DNA of 64,000 bases, from the NCBI GenBank assembly GCA_002399975.1, contig DHER01000147.1, forward strand, positions 1 to 64,000. The letters are read 5' to 3'. The notes beneath the pieces were generated by a model. That model was not told where the DNA came from, did not search any database, and worked only from the letters and a program-made list of their open reading frames with translations. The position numbers and the translations under genes were made by a program. Each line of letters starts with the position of its first letter. The first letter of the stretch is position 1. This DNA is from Firmicutes bacterium UBA4845 (GTDB lineage Bacteria; Bacillota; Clostridia; Tissierellales; Sedimentibacteraceae). Shown in pieces: positions 45,658-53,962 of this stretch.

Positions 45658-46050
45658 ATGTCATGTGATTGCAGTGAATTTCAAAGTGTAACCAGCAATT
45701 TGCAGCTTTTAAATAAAAGTATTTTAGATATCGTCACAAAACTTGATGAACAAACATCCATGCTGAACAGAGCAGTTTTCAAATCTGCAACACATTGCGG
45801 CTGCATTGAAATACATGCAACAAAGCAATTATTTTCAGATAATAAAACTTTAGAGGAAAATCAACTCGACTTGGATAGCCATGTTGAAGGTGAACTCTGT
45901 CCCAAATGCAGAGAAAAAATAGAAGAAGAAATGGGTGAACTGATGTTTTACCTGGCATCAATGTGTTCTGCCCTAGAATTGGATTTAAACAGCATTATGT
46001 CTACGAAACTTGATCACTTAAAAACACTGGGGATCTACAACCTCTTGTAA
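45658..46050 (+). CDS. Uncharacterised CxxC protein with MazG-like helical C-terminus
   Basis: 130 aa, soluble. The N-terminal helix (LQLLNKSILDIVTKLDEQ) is followed by HCGCIEIHATKQ, then CPKCREKIEEEMGELMFYLASMCSALELDL. The CPKC and HCGC pairs could bind a metal. The E-EEMGEL-FYL pattern recalls MazG-type nucleotide pyrophosphohydrolases but without full motifs. Clostridial proteins of this kind exist; no function is assigned. RBS AAGGGAGTTG and a strong promoter support it as a real gene. Confidence 0.75.
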   Translation: MSCDCSEFQSVTSNLQLLNKSILDIVTKLDEQTSMLNRAVFKSATHCGCIEIHATKQLFSDNKTLEENQLDLDSHVEGELCPKCREKIEEEMGELMFYLASMCSALELDLNSIMSTKLDHLKTLGIYNLL

Positions 46051-46086
46051 TATAATAGGAAAATATAATAAACCTAAAAACATAAA

Positions 46087-46132
46087 AAAAGTGGGAAGAC
46101 ATGGTATTTAAAGTTTCCCACTTTACACTCCT
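46087..46132 (-). terminator. Terminator of the methylmalonyl-CoA mutase operon
   Basis: AAAGTGGGAA/TTCCCACTTT arms with an approximately 25-nt loop, followed on the minus strand by TTTTTTTATG. Confidence 0.8.
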
Positions 46133-46140
46133 AATTAAGC

Positions 46141-46542
46141 TTAGACTCTCTGGCAAAGTTCTACTAGAACCCCTCCGGTGCTTTTTGGATGGCAGAAAGC
46201 TATTCTTGCTCCACCCGCGCCATATCGCGGCTTTTCATCTATCATTCTTAATCCAAGTTCTTTCATTTTTGCTATTGCTGATTCAATATTATCGACTTTG
46301 TATGCCATATGCTGAATACCTTCGCCATTTTTATCTATAAATTTAGCTATTGTACTGTCTTCAGAAGTAGGCTCTAAAAGCTCAACCTCAGAATCTCCTA
46401 TAGGCAAAAATGCAACCTTTACCTTCTGATCCTCCACCACTTCTGTACCAGTCGATTTTAATCCAAGAACATTCTCATAAAATTTTAACGATTCATCCAA
46501 ATTTTTTACAGCAATACCTATGTGATCTATTTTTTTAACCAT
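46141..46542 (-). CDS. mce: Methylmalonyl-CoA epimerase
   Basis: Interconverts (R)- and (S)-methylmalonyl-CoA, linking the mutase to the decarboxylase. 133 aa, vicinal oxygen chelate fold: metal ligand His in KIDHIGIAVKNL, VELLEP, and GIQHMAYKVDN in the second half, with the closing Glu in VLVELCQ. Last gene of mcmA-mcmB-meaB-mce. Confidence 0.94.
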   Translation of the reverse strand: MVKKIDHIGIAVKNLDESLKFYENVLGLKSTGTEVVEDQKVKVAFLPIGDSEVELLEPTSEDSTIAKFIDKNGEGIQHMAYKVDNIESAIAKMKELGLRMIDEKPRYGAGGARIAFCHPKSTGGVLVELCQRV

Positions 46543-46565
46543 AAAACCTACAAACCCTCCTACTG

Positions 46566-47498
46566 CTAGCCTATTAATTTTAGGAACTCATCTCTTACTT
46601 CATACATGTTTTTTTCTTTATTTAATATTTTCCCAACTTCCGTCTCAAGCTTATTTTCATTCGCCGTTCGTGATATTACTATTTTCTTAAGCTCAGATTC
46701 AATTAAATCCATAACTTCAAGTTTCATATTATCACTGCGTCTTTTCTCAAAATTCCCGCTTGTCTTTAAAAAATTTATATGACTTTTTATTTCTGAAATC
46801 AAGCTATCGATGCCTTCACCTTTAGAAGCCGTTACCTTCATAACCGGAGGTCTCCTATCCATATTCATGCTCAAATCAAGCATCATGTTTATCTCGGTAG
46901 CCGTTCTGTCTGCACCGAACAAGTCACTTTTATTTATAACAAATATGTCTCCAATTTCCATAATCCCAGCTTTAATAGACTGTATATCATCTCCCAAGCC
47001 TGGCACCATAACCATTACAACCGTATCCGCAGTCTTTACAATATCCACTTCAGACTGGCCGACTCCCACAGTCTCAATTATTATATAGTCATAGCCTGCC
47101 GCATCTAATATTTTCAATGCGTTTTTAGTATATTTCGAGAGTCCTCCCAGATATCCTCTTGTACCCATGCTTCTTATAAATACATTTGGATTTACAGCTA
47201 AATCCTGCATGCGAATTCTATCTCCCAGTATGGACCCGCCTGAATAAGGGCTAGTTGGGTCGACTGCAATTATCCCAACCTTATTTCCCTTATCTGCAAG
47301 AACCTTTACCATCTTGTCAACAAGAGTGCTCTTACCTGCTCCAGGCGGCCCGGTAATTCCAATTACATGGGCATTTCCGGTATACTTTTGAACCTCTCTT
47401 ATTATTTTTTCAGCTTCTTCCGGGTCGTTTTCCACCGTTGTTATAAGCCTGGCACATGCTCTTTTTTCCCCTAAAAGCATTCGCTGAATTAATTCCAT
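46566..47498 (-). CDS. meaB: Methylmalonyl-CoA mutase GTPase chaperone MeaB
   Basis: G3E GTPase that gates B12 cofactor loading and protects the mutase. 310 aa: P-loop GPPGAGKST (about residue 50), VDPTSPYSGGSILGDRIRM, IIETVGVGQSE, NKSD. Position directly after mcmB supports MeaB over a generic ArgK. RBS CAGGGAGAATGAT. Confidence 0.95.
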   Translation of the reverse strand: MELIQRMLLGEKRACARLITTVENDPEEAEKIIREVQKYTGNAHVIGITGPPGAGKSTLVDKMVKVLADKGNKVGIIAVDPTSPYSGGSILGDRIRMQDLAVNPNVFIRSMGTRGYLGGLSKYTKNALKILDAAGYDYIIIETVGVGQSEVDIVKTADTVVMVMVPGLGDDIQSIKAGIMEIGDIFVINKSDLFGADRTATEINMMLDLSMNMDRRPPVMKVTASKGEGIDSLISEIKSHINFLKTSGNFEKRRSDNMKLEVMDLIESELKKIVISRTANENKLETEVGKILNKEKNMYEVRDEFLKLIG

Positions 47499-47511
47499 AT
47501 CATTCTCCCTG

Positions 47512-47913
47512 TTAGTTAACGGTTCTTTTTAAATTTGACTTTATAAAATCGATCATCTGTGTCGTAGTAGTTCCCGGGGTAAATATTTCAGCAATTCCCT
47601 CCTTCTTCAAACCCGGTATGTCATCTTCAGGTATAACCCCTCCGCCAATAATCAACACATCATCTGCTCCCTGCTTCTTCATCAAATCAACAACCCTCGG
47701 GAACAGGTAATTATGTGCGCCGGACAAAATACTCAATCCAACAACGTCTGCGTCTTCTTGAACTGCCGCCGCAACTATCTGTTCGGGAGTCTGTCTTAAT
47801 CCTGTATATATTACTTCCATTCCGGCGTCTCGAAGCGCCCTTGCTATTACTTTTGCTCCTCTGTCGTGTCCGTCAAGCCCAGGCTTGGCTATTAATACTC
47901 TTATTGGTCTCAT
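47512..47913 (-). CDS. mcmB: Methylmalonyl-CoA mutase small subunit (B12-binding)
   Basis: 133-aa cobalamin-binding domain encoded separately from the catalytic chain. The DxHxxG B12 signature appears as GLDGHDRGAK (His is the lower cobalt ligand), followed by SILSGAH and IIGGGVIPEDD. AGGAGG lies upstream of adjacent GTG (47916) and ATG (47913) codons; either may be used. Confidence 0.95.
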   Translation of the reverse strand: MRPIRVLIAKPGLDGHDRGAKVIARALRDAGMEVIYTGLRQTPEQIVAAAVQEDADVVGLSILSGAHNYLFPRVVDLMKKQGADDVLIIGGGVIPEDDIPGLKKEGIAEIFTPGTTTTQMIDFIKSNLKRTVN

Positions 47914-47931
47914 CACTTTATTCCTCCTGCA

Positions 47932-49608
47932 TTAAAGCAATACTGCATGCTCATATTCTCCGAATACTTCTCTCATAACGCCGCATATTTCTCCTAATGT
48001 AGCATATTCCTTTACAGCCGCCAAAATATACGGCATTACATTTTCAGTTCCTTGGCAAGCTGTTTTCAGTTCTTTAAGCTTTTCCTCCACAGCTTTATTG
48101 TTCCTTGCAGCTTTTACTTCATCTGTTTTCTTTTTCTGCATTTCCCCAACTTTCGGATCCACTTTCAAAAGTCCTTTCGGTGTTTCTTCCTCTACCTGAT
48201 ACTTATTAACTCCAACTACTATTCTATCTTGAGACTCTATTTCCATCTGGTATTTATATGCAGAATCGGATATTTCCTTTTGAATATATCCAAGATCAAT
48301 TGCCCTCGGTGCTCCGCCAAGTTCATCAATTTTGTTGATATATTCCATGGCTTTTTCTTCTATTTCTTTTGTTTTAGCTTCTACATAATATGAACCGGCT
48401 AATGGATCTACAGTATTTGTAACCCCTGTTTCATTAGCTAAAATCTGCTGAGTCCTTAAAGCTATCGTAACCGAATCCGTAGTTGGAAGAGCCAGCGCCT
48501 CATCTCTGGAATTTGTATGCAGCGACTGAGTGCCCCCCAGTACTGCAGCCAATGCCTGCATTGCAACTCTTATTATATTGTTGTCAGGCTGCTGTGCCGT
48601 AAGGGTAGACCCTGCTGTCTGAGTGTGGAATTTAAGCATCATCGATTTTTCTTTTTTAGCTTTGAACCTATTCTTCATTATTTTCGCCCAAAGCCTTCTT
48701 GCCGCTCTGTACTTAGCAACCTCTTCAAACAAATCATTATGAGCATTAAAGAAAAATGAAAGCCTAGGTGCAAATACATCCACGTCAAGCCCAGTTTTAA
48801 TTGCAGCCTCTACATATGCAATACCGTCAGCCAGCGTAAAGCCAACTTCTTGTGCTGCTGTTGAGCCCGCTTCTCTTATGTGATAACCTGAAATACTGAT
48901 TGTATTCCACTTTGGAACTTCCTTAGAACAATATTCAAATATGTTTGTAATTAATCTCATTGACGGTTCAGTTGGAAATATATATGTCCCTCTTGCTATA
49001 TATTCCTTTAATATATCATTTTGGATCGTCCCTCTTAACTTGTCTGGTGTCACTCCCTGTTTTTCCGCAACTGCAATATACATTGCCAGAAGCACAGATG
49101 CCGGAGCATTTATAGTCATAGACGTGCTTACTTTATCCAGTGGTATCCCATCGAAAAGAATTTCCATATCCCTAAGCGAATCTATGGCAACGCCTACCTT
49201 CCCAACCTCTCCCTGAGCTAAAGGATGATCAGAATCATAACCTATCTGGGTTGGAAGATCAAATGCCACAGACAGGCCAGTTGACCCTTGGTTTACAAGG
49301 TACTTGTATCTTTCATTGGATTTTTCCGCAGTGGCAAAACCAGCATACATCCTCATGGTCCATACTTTGCCTCTGTACATTGTAGGCTGGTACCCTCTTG
49401 TAAAAGGATATTGCCCAGGAAATCCTATCTCTGTTTCATAATCTATATCAGCAGTATTTTCCGGGGTATAAAGCCTTTTTACCGTATCTCCGGAACCGGA
49501 TTTGAATTCTTCCTTCTTTTCCGGAAACCTGCTCAGTGATTTATTTAATACAGTTTCTTCCCAGTTTTGACGTACTGATTTTAACTGATCAAGTTTTTTT
49601 TCTTCCAT
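47932..49608 (-). CDS. mcmA: Methylmalonyl-CoA mutase large (catalytic) subunit
   Basis: 558-aa TIM-barrel chain for the succinyl-CoA/(R)-methylmalonyl-CoA rearrangement. TMYRGKVWTMR carries the Tyr and EPSMR the Arg that distinguish methylmalonyl-CoA mutase from isobutyryl-CoA mutase (Phe and Gln there). Also present are RGYQPTMY, STGLSVAFDLPTQ, ISISGYHIREAG and LHTNSRDEA. The start at 49608 follows TGGAGGTTAGA. The B12 domain is a separate gene 15 bp downstream. With mmdA and mce it makes a complete succinyl-CoA to propionyl-CoA route apart from a decarboxylase beta subunit. Confidence 0.95.
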   Translation of the reverse strand: MEEKKLDQLKSVRQNWEETVLNKSLSRFPEKKEEFKSGSGDTVKRLYTPENTADIDYETEIGFPGQYPFTRGYQPTMYRGKVWTMRMYAGFATAEKSNERYKYLVNQGSTGLSVAFDLPTQIGYDSDHPLAQGEVGKVGVAIDSLRDMEILFDGIPLDKVSTSMTINAPASVLLAMYIAVAEKQGVTPDKLRGTIQNDILKEYIARGTYIFPTEPSMRLITNIFEYCSKEVPKWNTISISGYHIREAGSTAAQEVGFTLADGIAYVEAAIKTGLDVDVFAPRLSFFFNAHNDLFEEVAKYRAARRLWAKIMKNRFKAKKEKSMMLKFHTQTAGSTLTAQQPDNNIIRVAMQALAAVLGGTQSLHTNSRDEALALPTTDSVTIALRTQQILANETGVTNTVDPLAGSYYVEAKTKEIEEKAMEYINKIDELGGAPRAIDLGYIQKEISDSAYKYQMEIESQDRIVVGVNKYQVEEETPKGLLKVDPKVGEMQKKKTDEVKAARNNKAVEEKLKELKTACQGTENVMPYILAAVKEYATLGEICGVMREVFGEYEHAVLL

Positions 49609-49738
49609 TCTAACCTCCATATATATTAACTTCTACAAATTTTACTAAGTTCCATTCAACAAGGTAAAATATCTGCCTGACAACTCTATAATGTGGTGCA
49701 AATAATTACAGGCAAGAAATATTTTTTAACCTTATATA

Positions 49739-49767
49739 ATATTAATCTAAAAAAATACATTTTGCAA
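49739..49767 (-). promoter_or_regulatory. Predicted promoter of the mcm operon
   Basis: Minus strand TTGCAA (49767-49762), 17-bp spacer, TAATAT (49744-49739); it predicts a leader of about 120 nt. Confidence 0.5.
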
Positions 49768-49945
49768 GTGTTTCACTAAAATGATTTTTTCATTTTTAAT
49801 CTTGCAAAACAGCCATTTTAGACTATTGATGCAAAAGGTTTCCAACGTATACTAATACTCCTTTCGGTGCATAAACTTTCATTACAGTTTCATTAACCTA
49901 TACTGGTCTTCCACCTACAAGTTGTTGTCCATTCTGGACATATTA

Positions 49946-49979
49946 AAAATAGCCCTCTAATAATTAGAGGACTATTTTC
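49946..49979 (-). terminator. Terminator of the tilS-hpt-ftsH unit
   Basis: AATAGTCCTCTAA/TTAGAGGGCTATT stem with one mismatch, followed by TTTTT on the minus strand, 28 bp past the ftsH stop. Confidence 0.85.
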
Positions 49980-50007
49980 TCTGTATCTTTGTTTAATTTT
50001 ATTATTA

Positions 50008-51831
50008 CTAAGCTCCTTCAAACAGCATTTCAAATTCCTTGCCGGAAATTGTTTCTTTTTCCAGAAGTGCCTTAGCAACACGGTCCAATTTTTCCATATT
50101 ATCGCTGAGAAGAGTCTCAGTTTTATGATATGCACCATCAATTATTTTACGCATTTCACGATCGATTTTCGCAGCAACTTCTTCCGAATAATTTCTTATT
50201 TTATTGAAATCTCTGCCCAAAAATACTTCTTCATCATCCGTCCCGTAGGTCATAGGACCCAACTCATCGCTCATGCCATAAGTTGTAACCATTGCACGTG
50301 CAATTTTTGTAGCTCTTTCTATATCATTAGACGCTCCTGTAGATATATCATTAAGCACCAATTTTTCAGCTACCCTTCCACCTAAGAGTCGAACTATGCT
50401 TTCTTCCATATCTGTCTTTGAACGATAAGATTTATCTTCTTCAGGAAGGTACATTGTAAATCCACCGGCTCCGCCTCTTGGAATTATAGTAATCATATGA
50501 ACAGGGTCTTTATTTGAGGATAGTCTGGCTACAACCGCATGTCCCGCCTCATGATAAGCTGTAAGCTTTTTCTCGTTTTCGCTTATAAGCTTACTCCTTT
50601 TTTCAGGGCCTGCAATTACTTTTGTTATCGCTTCCTCAATTATATCCATTGTTATCAGCGTTTTGCTTTGCCTTGCAGTCAACAGGGCAGCCTCATTCAT
50701 AGCATTTTCCAAATCGGCGGGGGTAAATCCTGGAGTTCTTTTTGCCACTATACCTAAGTCAACATCTTCTGCAAGAGGTTTTTCCCTTACGTGAATTTTT
50801 AATATTTCTTCTCTTGCCTTTACATCGGGAAGCCCTACATGAACCTGCCTGTCAAACCTGCCAGGTCTCATTAATGCAGGATCCAAAATGTCGGGTCTGT
50901 TGGTAGCAGCAATAATAATTATACCTTCATTGCCTGAAAAACCGTCCATCTCAACAAGCAGCTGATTTAAAGTCTGTTCTCTTTCGTCATTGCCGCCTCC
51001 GAGGCCTGCTCCTCTTCTTCTTCCTACTGCATCTATTTCATCTATAAATATAATACACGGAGCATTTTTCTTTGCCTGTTCAAATAAATCTCTTACACGG
51101 GAAGCTCCTACCCCTACAAACATTTCAACAAAGTCTGAACCACTTATGCTGAAAAACGGTACCCCAGCTTCTCCTGAAACTGACTTTGATAAATAAGTCT
51201 TGCCTGTACCTGGAGGCCCTACTAAAAGAACACCCTTAGGTATACGTGCTCCCAACCTTACAAATTTCGCCGGATTTTTAAGGAAGTCAACTATTTCACT
51301 CAGCTCTTCCTTTTCTTCGTCAAGACCGGCAACATCGGCAAATGTAATTTTTTTGCTGGGGTCATCATCTTTAACCATTCTGGCCCTACTCTTTCCAAAG
51401 GTCATTGCTTTACCTGTACCTCCGCCCTGGGATTGTTTCATGAACACATACCACAGAACGCCCAAAAGCACAAGCATCCCTACTGTGGGCAAAGCCTGGA
51501 CCCATATGGGAGTTGTTGGCACCGGTTCGCCCGTTATTTCTATTTCCCTGTTTTCAACCCTGTCTGCAAGGTACTTATCATAAAAACTTGATGAAAACAG
51601 AAAAACAGTTGGTACATAAGAATTAAACGCTGTACCATCTTTATAAACACCTTTTACCTCACTCTCGGTAAAGGACATTGATTTTATATTGTTATTCTGT
51701 ATTTGAACTATAAGCTCGCTATAACTTATTTTTTGGGTATCAGCTTTTGGCCCAATCATACTTTGAACCAACATTATTATTACCACAAATATAAGGATAT
51801 ACATTGCGATGCTTCTCATAAATCCTTTCAA
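50008..51831 (-). CDS. ftsH: ATP-dependent zinc metalloprotease FtsH
   Basis: Canonical membrane protease, 607 aa. First helix at about residues 7-24, an external domain of about 75 residues, second helix at about 110-127, then AAA (GPPGTGKT, FVEMFVGVGASRVRD, RPGRFDRQ) and M41 domains (HEAGH, STGASND). The start is TTG at 51831, 6 bases after AGGAGG; an ATG 4 codons later is possible. It follows hpt as in B. subtilis (tilS-hprT-ftsH). Confidence 0.97.
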   Translation of the reverse strand: MKGFMRSIAMYILIFVVIIMLVQSMIGPKADTQKISYSELIVQIQNNNIKSMSFTESEVKGVYKDGTAFNSYVPTVFLFSSSFYDKYLADRVENREIEITGEPVPTTPIWVQALPTVGMLVLLGVLWYVFMKQSQGGGTGKAMTFGKSRARMVKDDDPSKKITFADVAGLDEEKEELSEIVDFLKNPAKFVRLGARIPKGVLLVGPPGTGKTYLSKSVSGEAGVPFFSISGSDFVEMFVGVGASRVRDLFEQAKKNAPCIIFIDEIDAVGRRRGAGLGGGNDEREQTLNQLLVEMDGFSGNEGIIIIAATNRPDILDPALMRPGRFDRQVHVGLPDVKAREEILKIHVREKPLAEDVDLGIVAKRTPGFTPADLENAMNEAALLTARQSKTLITMDIIEEAITKVIAGPEKRSKLISENEKKLTAYHEAGHAVVARLSSNKDPVHMITIIPRGGAGGFTMYLPEEDKSYRSKTDMEESIVRLLGGRVAEKLVLNDISTGASNDIERATKIARAMVTTYGMSDELGPMTYGTDDEEVFLGRDFNKIRNYSEEVAAKIDREMRKIIDGAYHKTETLLSDNMEKLDRVAKALLEKETISGKEFEMLFEGA

Positions 51832-51914
51832 TTAAAGCCTCCTATTTGTCTTTACTGCATTTTTAGTGATAAAATTGTAACACAAACTGTAAAAATTTAC
51901 AATTAGTTAATTAG

Positions 51915-52451
51915 TTATTGATAAATTTCTTCTTTTAGTATCGCTATATATGGCAAATTCCTGTATTTTTCGGCATAGTCCAATCCGTAGCCCACTACAA
52001 ATTCATTAGGAACCTGAAATCCTTTATATTTGATTTTTAAATCCGTTGTCCTCCTGTCAGGCTTATCAAGTATTGTACATATTTCCACCGATGCTGGTCC
52101 TCTTGATTTTAAATTATCTAAAAGATAGGATAAAGTTAACCCTGAATCTATTATATCCTCTACTATAAGCACATGCCTGCCTTCGATTGCCGTATTTAAA
52201 TCCTTTAAAATTCTAACTGCTCCTGACGACCTGGTGTTGGAGCCATAACTTGAAATTGCCATAAAATCAATATCTAAGGGAAGATCTATTTTTCTCATTA
52301 AATCACTTACAAACACAACCGCTCCCTTTAATACACAAACCAGAAGCAAGTCCTTGTCTTTGTAATCTTCCGTAATTTTCGCTCCAAGTTCCGCAACTTT
52401 AGCCTGTAATACATCCTCTGTAATTAATATTTTTCTGATATCTTTATTCAT
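51915..52451 (-). CDS. hpt: Hypoxanthine phosphoribosyltransferase
   Basis: Purine salvage, 178 aa. PRPP-binding motif VLIVEDIIDSGLT (about residue 100) and the FVVGYGLDYAEKYRNL loop are present. The ATG at 52451 overlaps the tilS stop (TGATG) and follows GGAGGAGCAGCACTG; a longer frame within tilS is discarded. Confidence 0.95.
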   Translation of the reverse strand: MNKDIRKILITEDVLQAKVAELGAKITEDYKDKDLLLVCVLKGAVVFVSDLMRKIDLPLDIDFMAISSYGSNTRSSGAVRILKDLNTAIEGRHVLIVEDIIDSGLTLSYLLDNLKSRGPASVEICTILDKPDRRTTDLKIKYKGFQVPNEFVVGYGLDYAEKYRNLPYIAILKEEIYQ

Positions 52452-53830
52452 CAGTGCTGCTCCTCCATAGTTATGTTCAATATTTTCTTTGTTGAAGATG
52501 ACACTTTTAAACTGTTGTGAATTCTGAAACCTTCCAGCCATAATATTTTATCGTCATCTGCAATTATCAATTTGCTTTCTCTTTCTTCTGCCGGTATTTT
52601 TAAATCAATAAAAATATCCTTTATTTTTTTTCTGCCTTTCATGCCACAGGGAATCATTGAATCTCCCGGCCGCCTGTTTCTTATCACAAGATCTCCATTT
52701 ATCTTATCATAGTCCAAACTTATACTTCTCTTGTCGCTGTTTTTATATTCAAACACATTTAAAACCCTGCAAAGCAAAACCTTCCTTACCTCAGGAATAT
52801 ACAGAGACTTGCCCAATACAATATTATATTTAAAATTAGGAATATTTTCAACAATTTTATTGACTATAAAGTTATCATAACTGATTTCAATTGTAAAGCC
52901 TTCAGGCAAACTAATTTTCCTGCCTGTATTTCCTGTTTTTAAAAAATCTACTGCGTAATCAATATGCTTCATTTCAATATTTGCGGTATTTCCCTTAAGT
53001 TCTTTCACTGCGCGCCTGATAATTCTTCCTGATTCTCCATACTCCAGATGTTTCAGCTTTTTTATGTCAAGAATAACTTTTTTATCGGTTTTTTTAATTA
53101 GTATATCATTGAATTCCCTTTCAATATATTTCTCGATGATTTTTTTATCTCTTTCCATTGTTTCAGACATTCTATACAACGTATTCTGAATATTCGGATT
53201 AAAATTTTTCTCCAAATAAGGAATTAAATTAAGCCTTATTTTGTTTCTGCCGTAATCATCATGTAAATTAGTTTTATCAATACAATATTCATAATTATTT
53301 TCCTTAAGGTAGTTTAAAACCTCAAGCTTCGGTACATTAAGCATTGGCCTGATCAAATTACCTTTTTTAAAAGACATAGCGCTTAAACCGTCTATTCCGC
53401 TTCCTCTTATGATCCTTTGCAATACTGTTTCAGCCTGATCATTTAAATTGTGTGCAACAGCAATTTTGCCTTGTCCTATTTCTTTTAAGTTGTCATTAAA
53501 AAATTGATACCTTAAAATTCTGCCTGCTTCTTCTTCTGTAACTTTAAGCTCTCTTGCATATTCTCCAGCATGTTTCCTCTTTACAAAAAGCTTAATGCCA
53601 TATTTCAAGCAAAGGTCCCTGACAAAATCTTCATCTCTCCAGGCATCCTTACCTCTGTACATATGGTTAATATGAGATGCATACAAATTAAAGTTTAATA
53701 GTGTTTTTAATTCTCTTAAATTGTGAAATAAAAAAACAGAATCCGGGCCGCCGGACAACCCTATTAATACATTGTTGCCCGTTTCTATTAAATTCTTGTC
53801 CAATATGTTCTGTTTAACTGAATTATACAT
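52451..53830 (-). CDS. tilS: tRNA(Ile)-lysidine synthetase TilS
   Basis: Modifies C34 of tRNA-Ile(CAU) to lysidine. 459 aa: the N-type ATP pyrophosphatase motif SGGPDSVFL (about residue 27), HNLNDQAETVLQRIIRGSG and the C-terminal TilS domain (RRPGDSMIPCGMKGRKKIKDIF). The start at 53830 follows TGAGGAATAGT. Its order after spoIIE is conserved in spore formers. Confidence 0.95.
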   Translation of the reverse strand: MYNSVKQNILDKNLIETGNNVLIGLSGGPDSVFLFHNLRELKTLLNFNLYASHINHMYRGKDAWRDEDFVRDLCLKYGIKLFVKRKHAGEYARELKVTEEEAGRILRYQFFNDNLKEIGQGKIAVAHNLNDQAETVLQRIIRGSGIDGLSAMSFKKGNLIRPMLNVPKLEVLNYLKENNYEYCIDKTNLHDDYGRNKIRLNLIPYLEKNFNPNIQNTLYRMSETMERDKKIIEKYIEREFNDILIKKTDKKVILDIKKLKHLEYGESGRIIRRAVKELKGNTANIEMKHIDYAVDFLKTGNTGRKISLPEGFTIEISYDNFIVNKIVENIPNFKYNIVLGKSLYIPEVRKVLLCRVLNVFEYKNSDKRSISLDYDKINGDLVIRNRRPGDSMIPCGMKGRKKIKDIFIDLKIPAEERESKLIIADDDKILWLEGFRIHNSLKVSSSTKKILNITMEEQH

Positions 53831-53904
53831 ACTATTCCTCACTTACCGCGTATAATAAATTATACCACGAATTCTTAAAATTAAAACACTTTTTTGCCTA
53901 CATT

Positions 53905-53926
53905 TAAAAAGCGCCTCAGGCGCTTT
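53905..53926 (-). terminator. Terminator after spoIIE
   Basis: AAAGCGCC/GGCGCTTT hairpin with a 3-nt loop, followed by a T-run on the minus strand. It lies between spoIIE and tilS. Confidence 0.8.
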
Positions 53927-53962
53927 AAATCTAACTTTTAATATATTGCTATATGTTTTTAT

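Larger units (their letters stand above)
49609..50007. other. Intergenic region between mcmA and ftsH
   Basis: 399 bp holding the mcmA promoter and the ftsH terminator. Between them is AT-rich sequence with a 19-codon frame after an AAGGAG-like site that is too short to call. No cobalamin riboswitch was recognised. Confidence 0.6.

Noticed and set aside
49621..49900. Possible cobalamin riboswitch upstream of the B12-dependent mutase operon
   Set aside because: No B12-box-like sequence was seen and the leader from the predicted promoter is too short.
49790..49950. Short frame (about 19 codons, beginning MKVYAPKGV) between mcmA and ftsH, possibly a remnant of a coding gene
   Set aside because: Too short, stops follow at once in all frames, and it lies within the predicted control region of mcmA.
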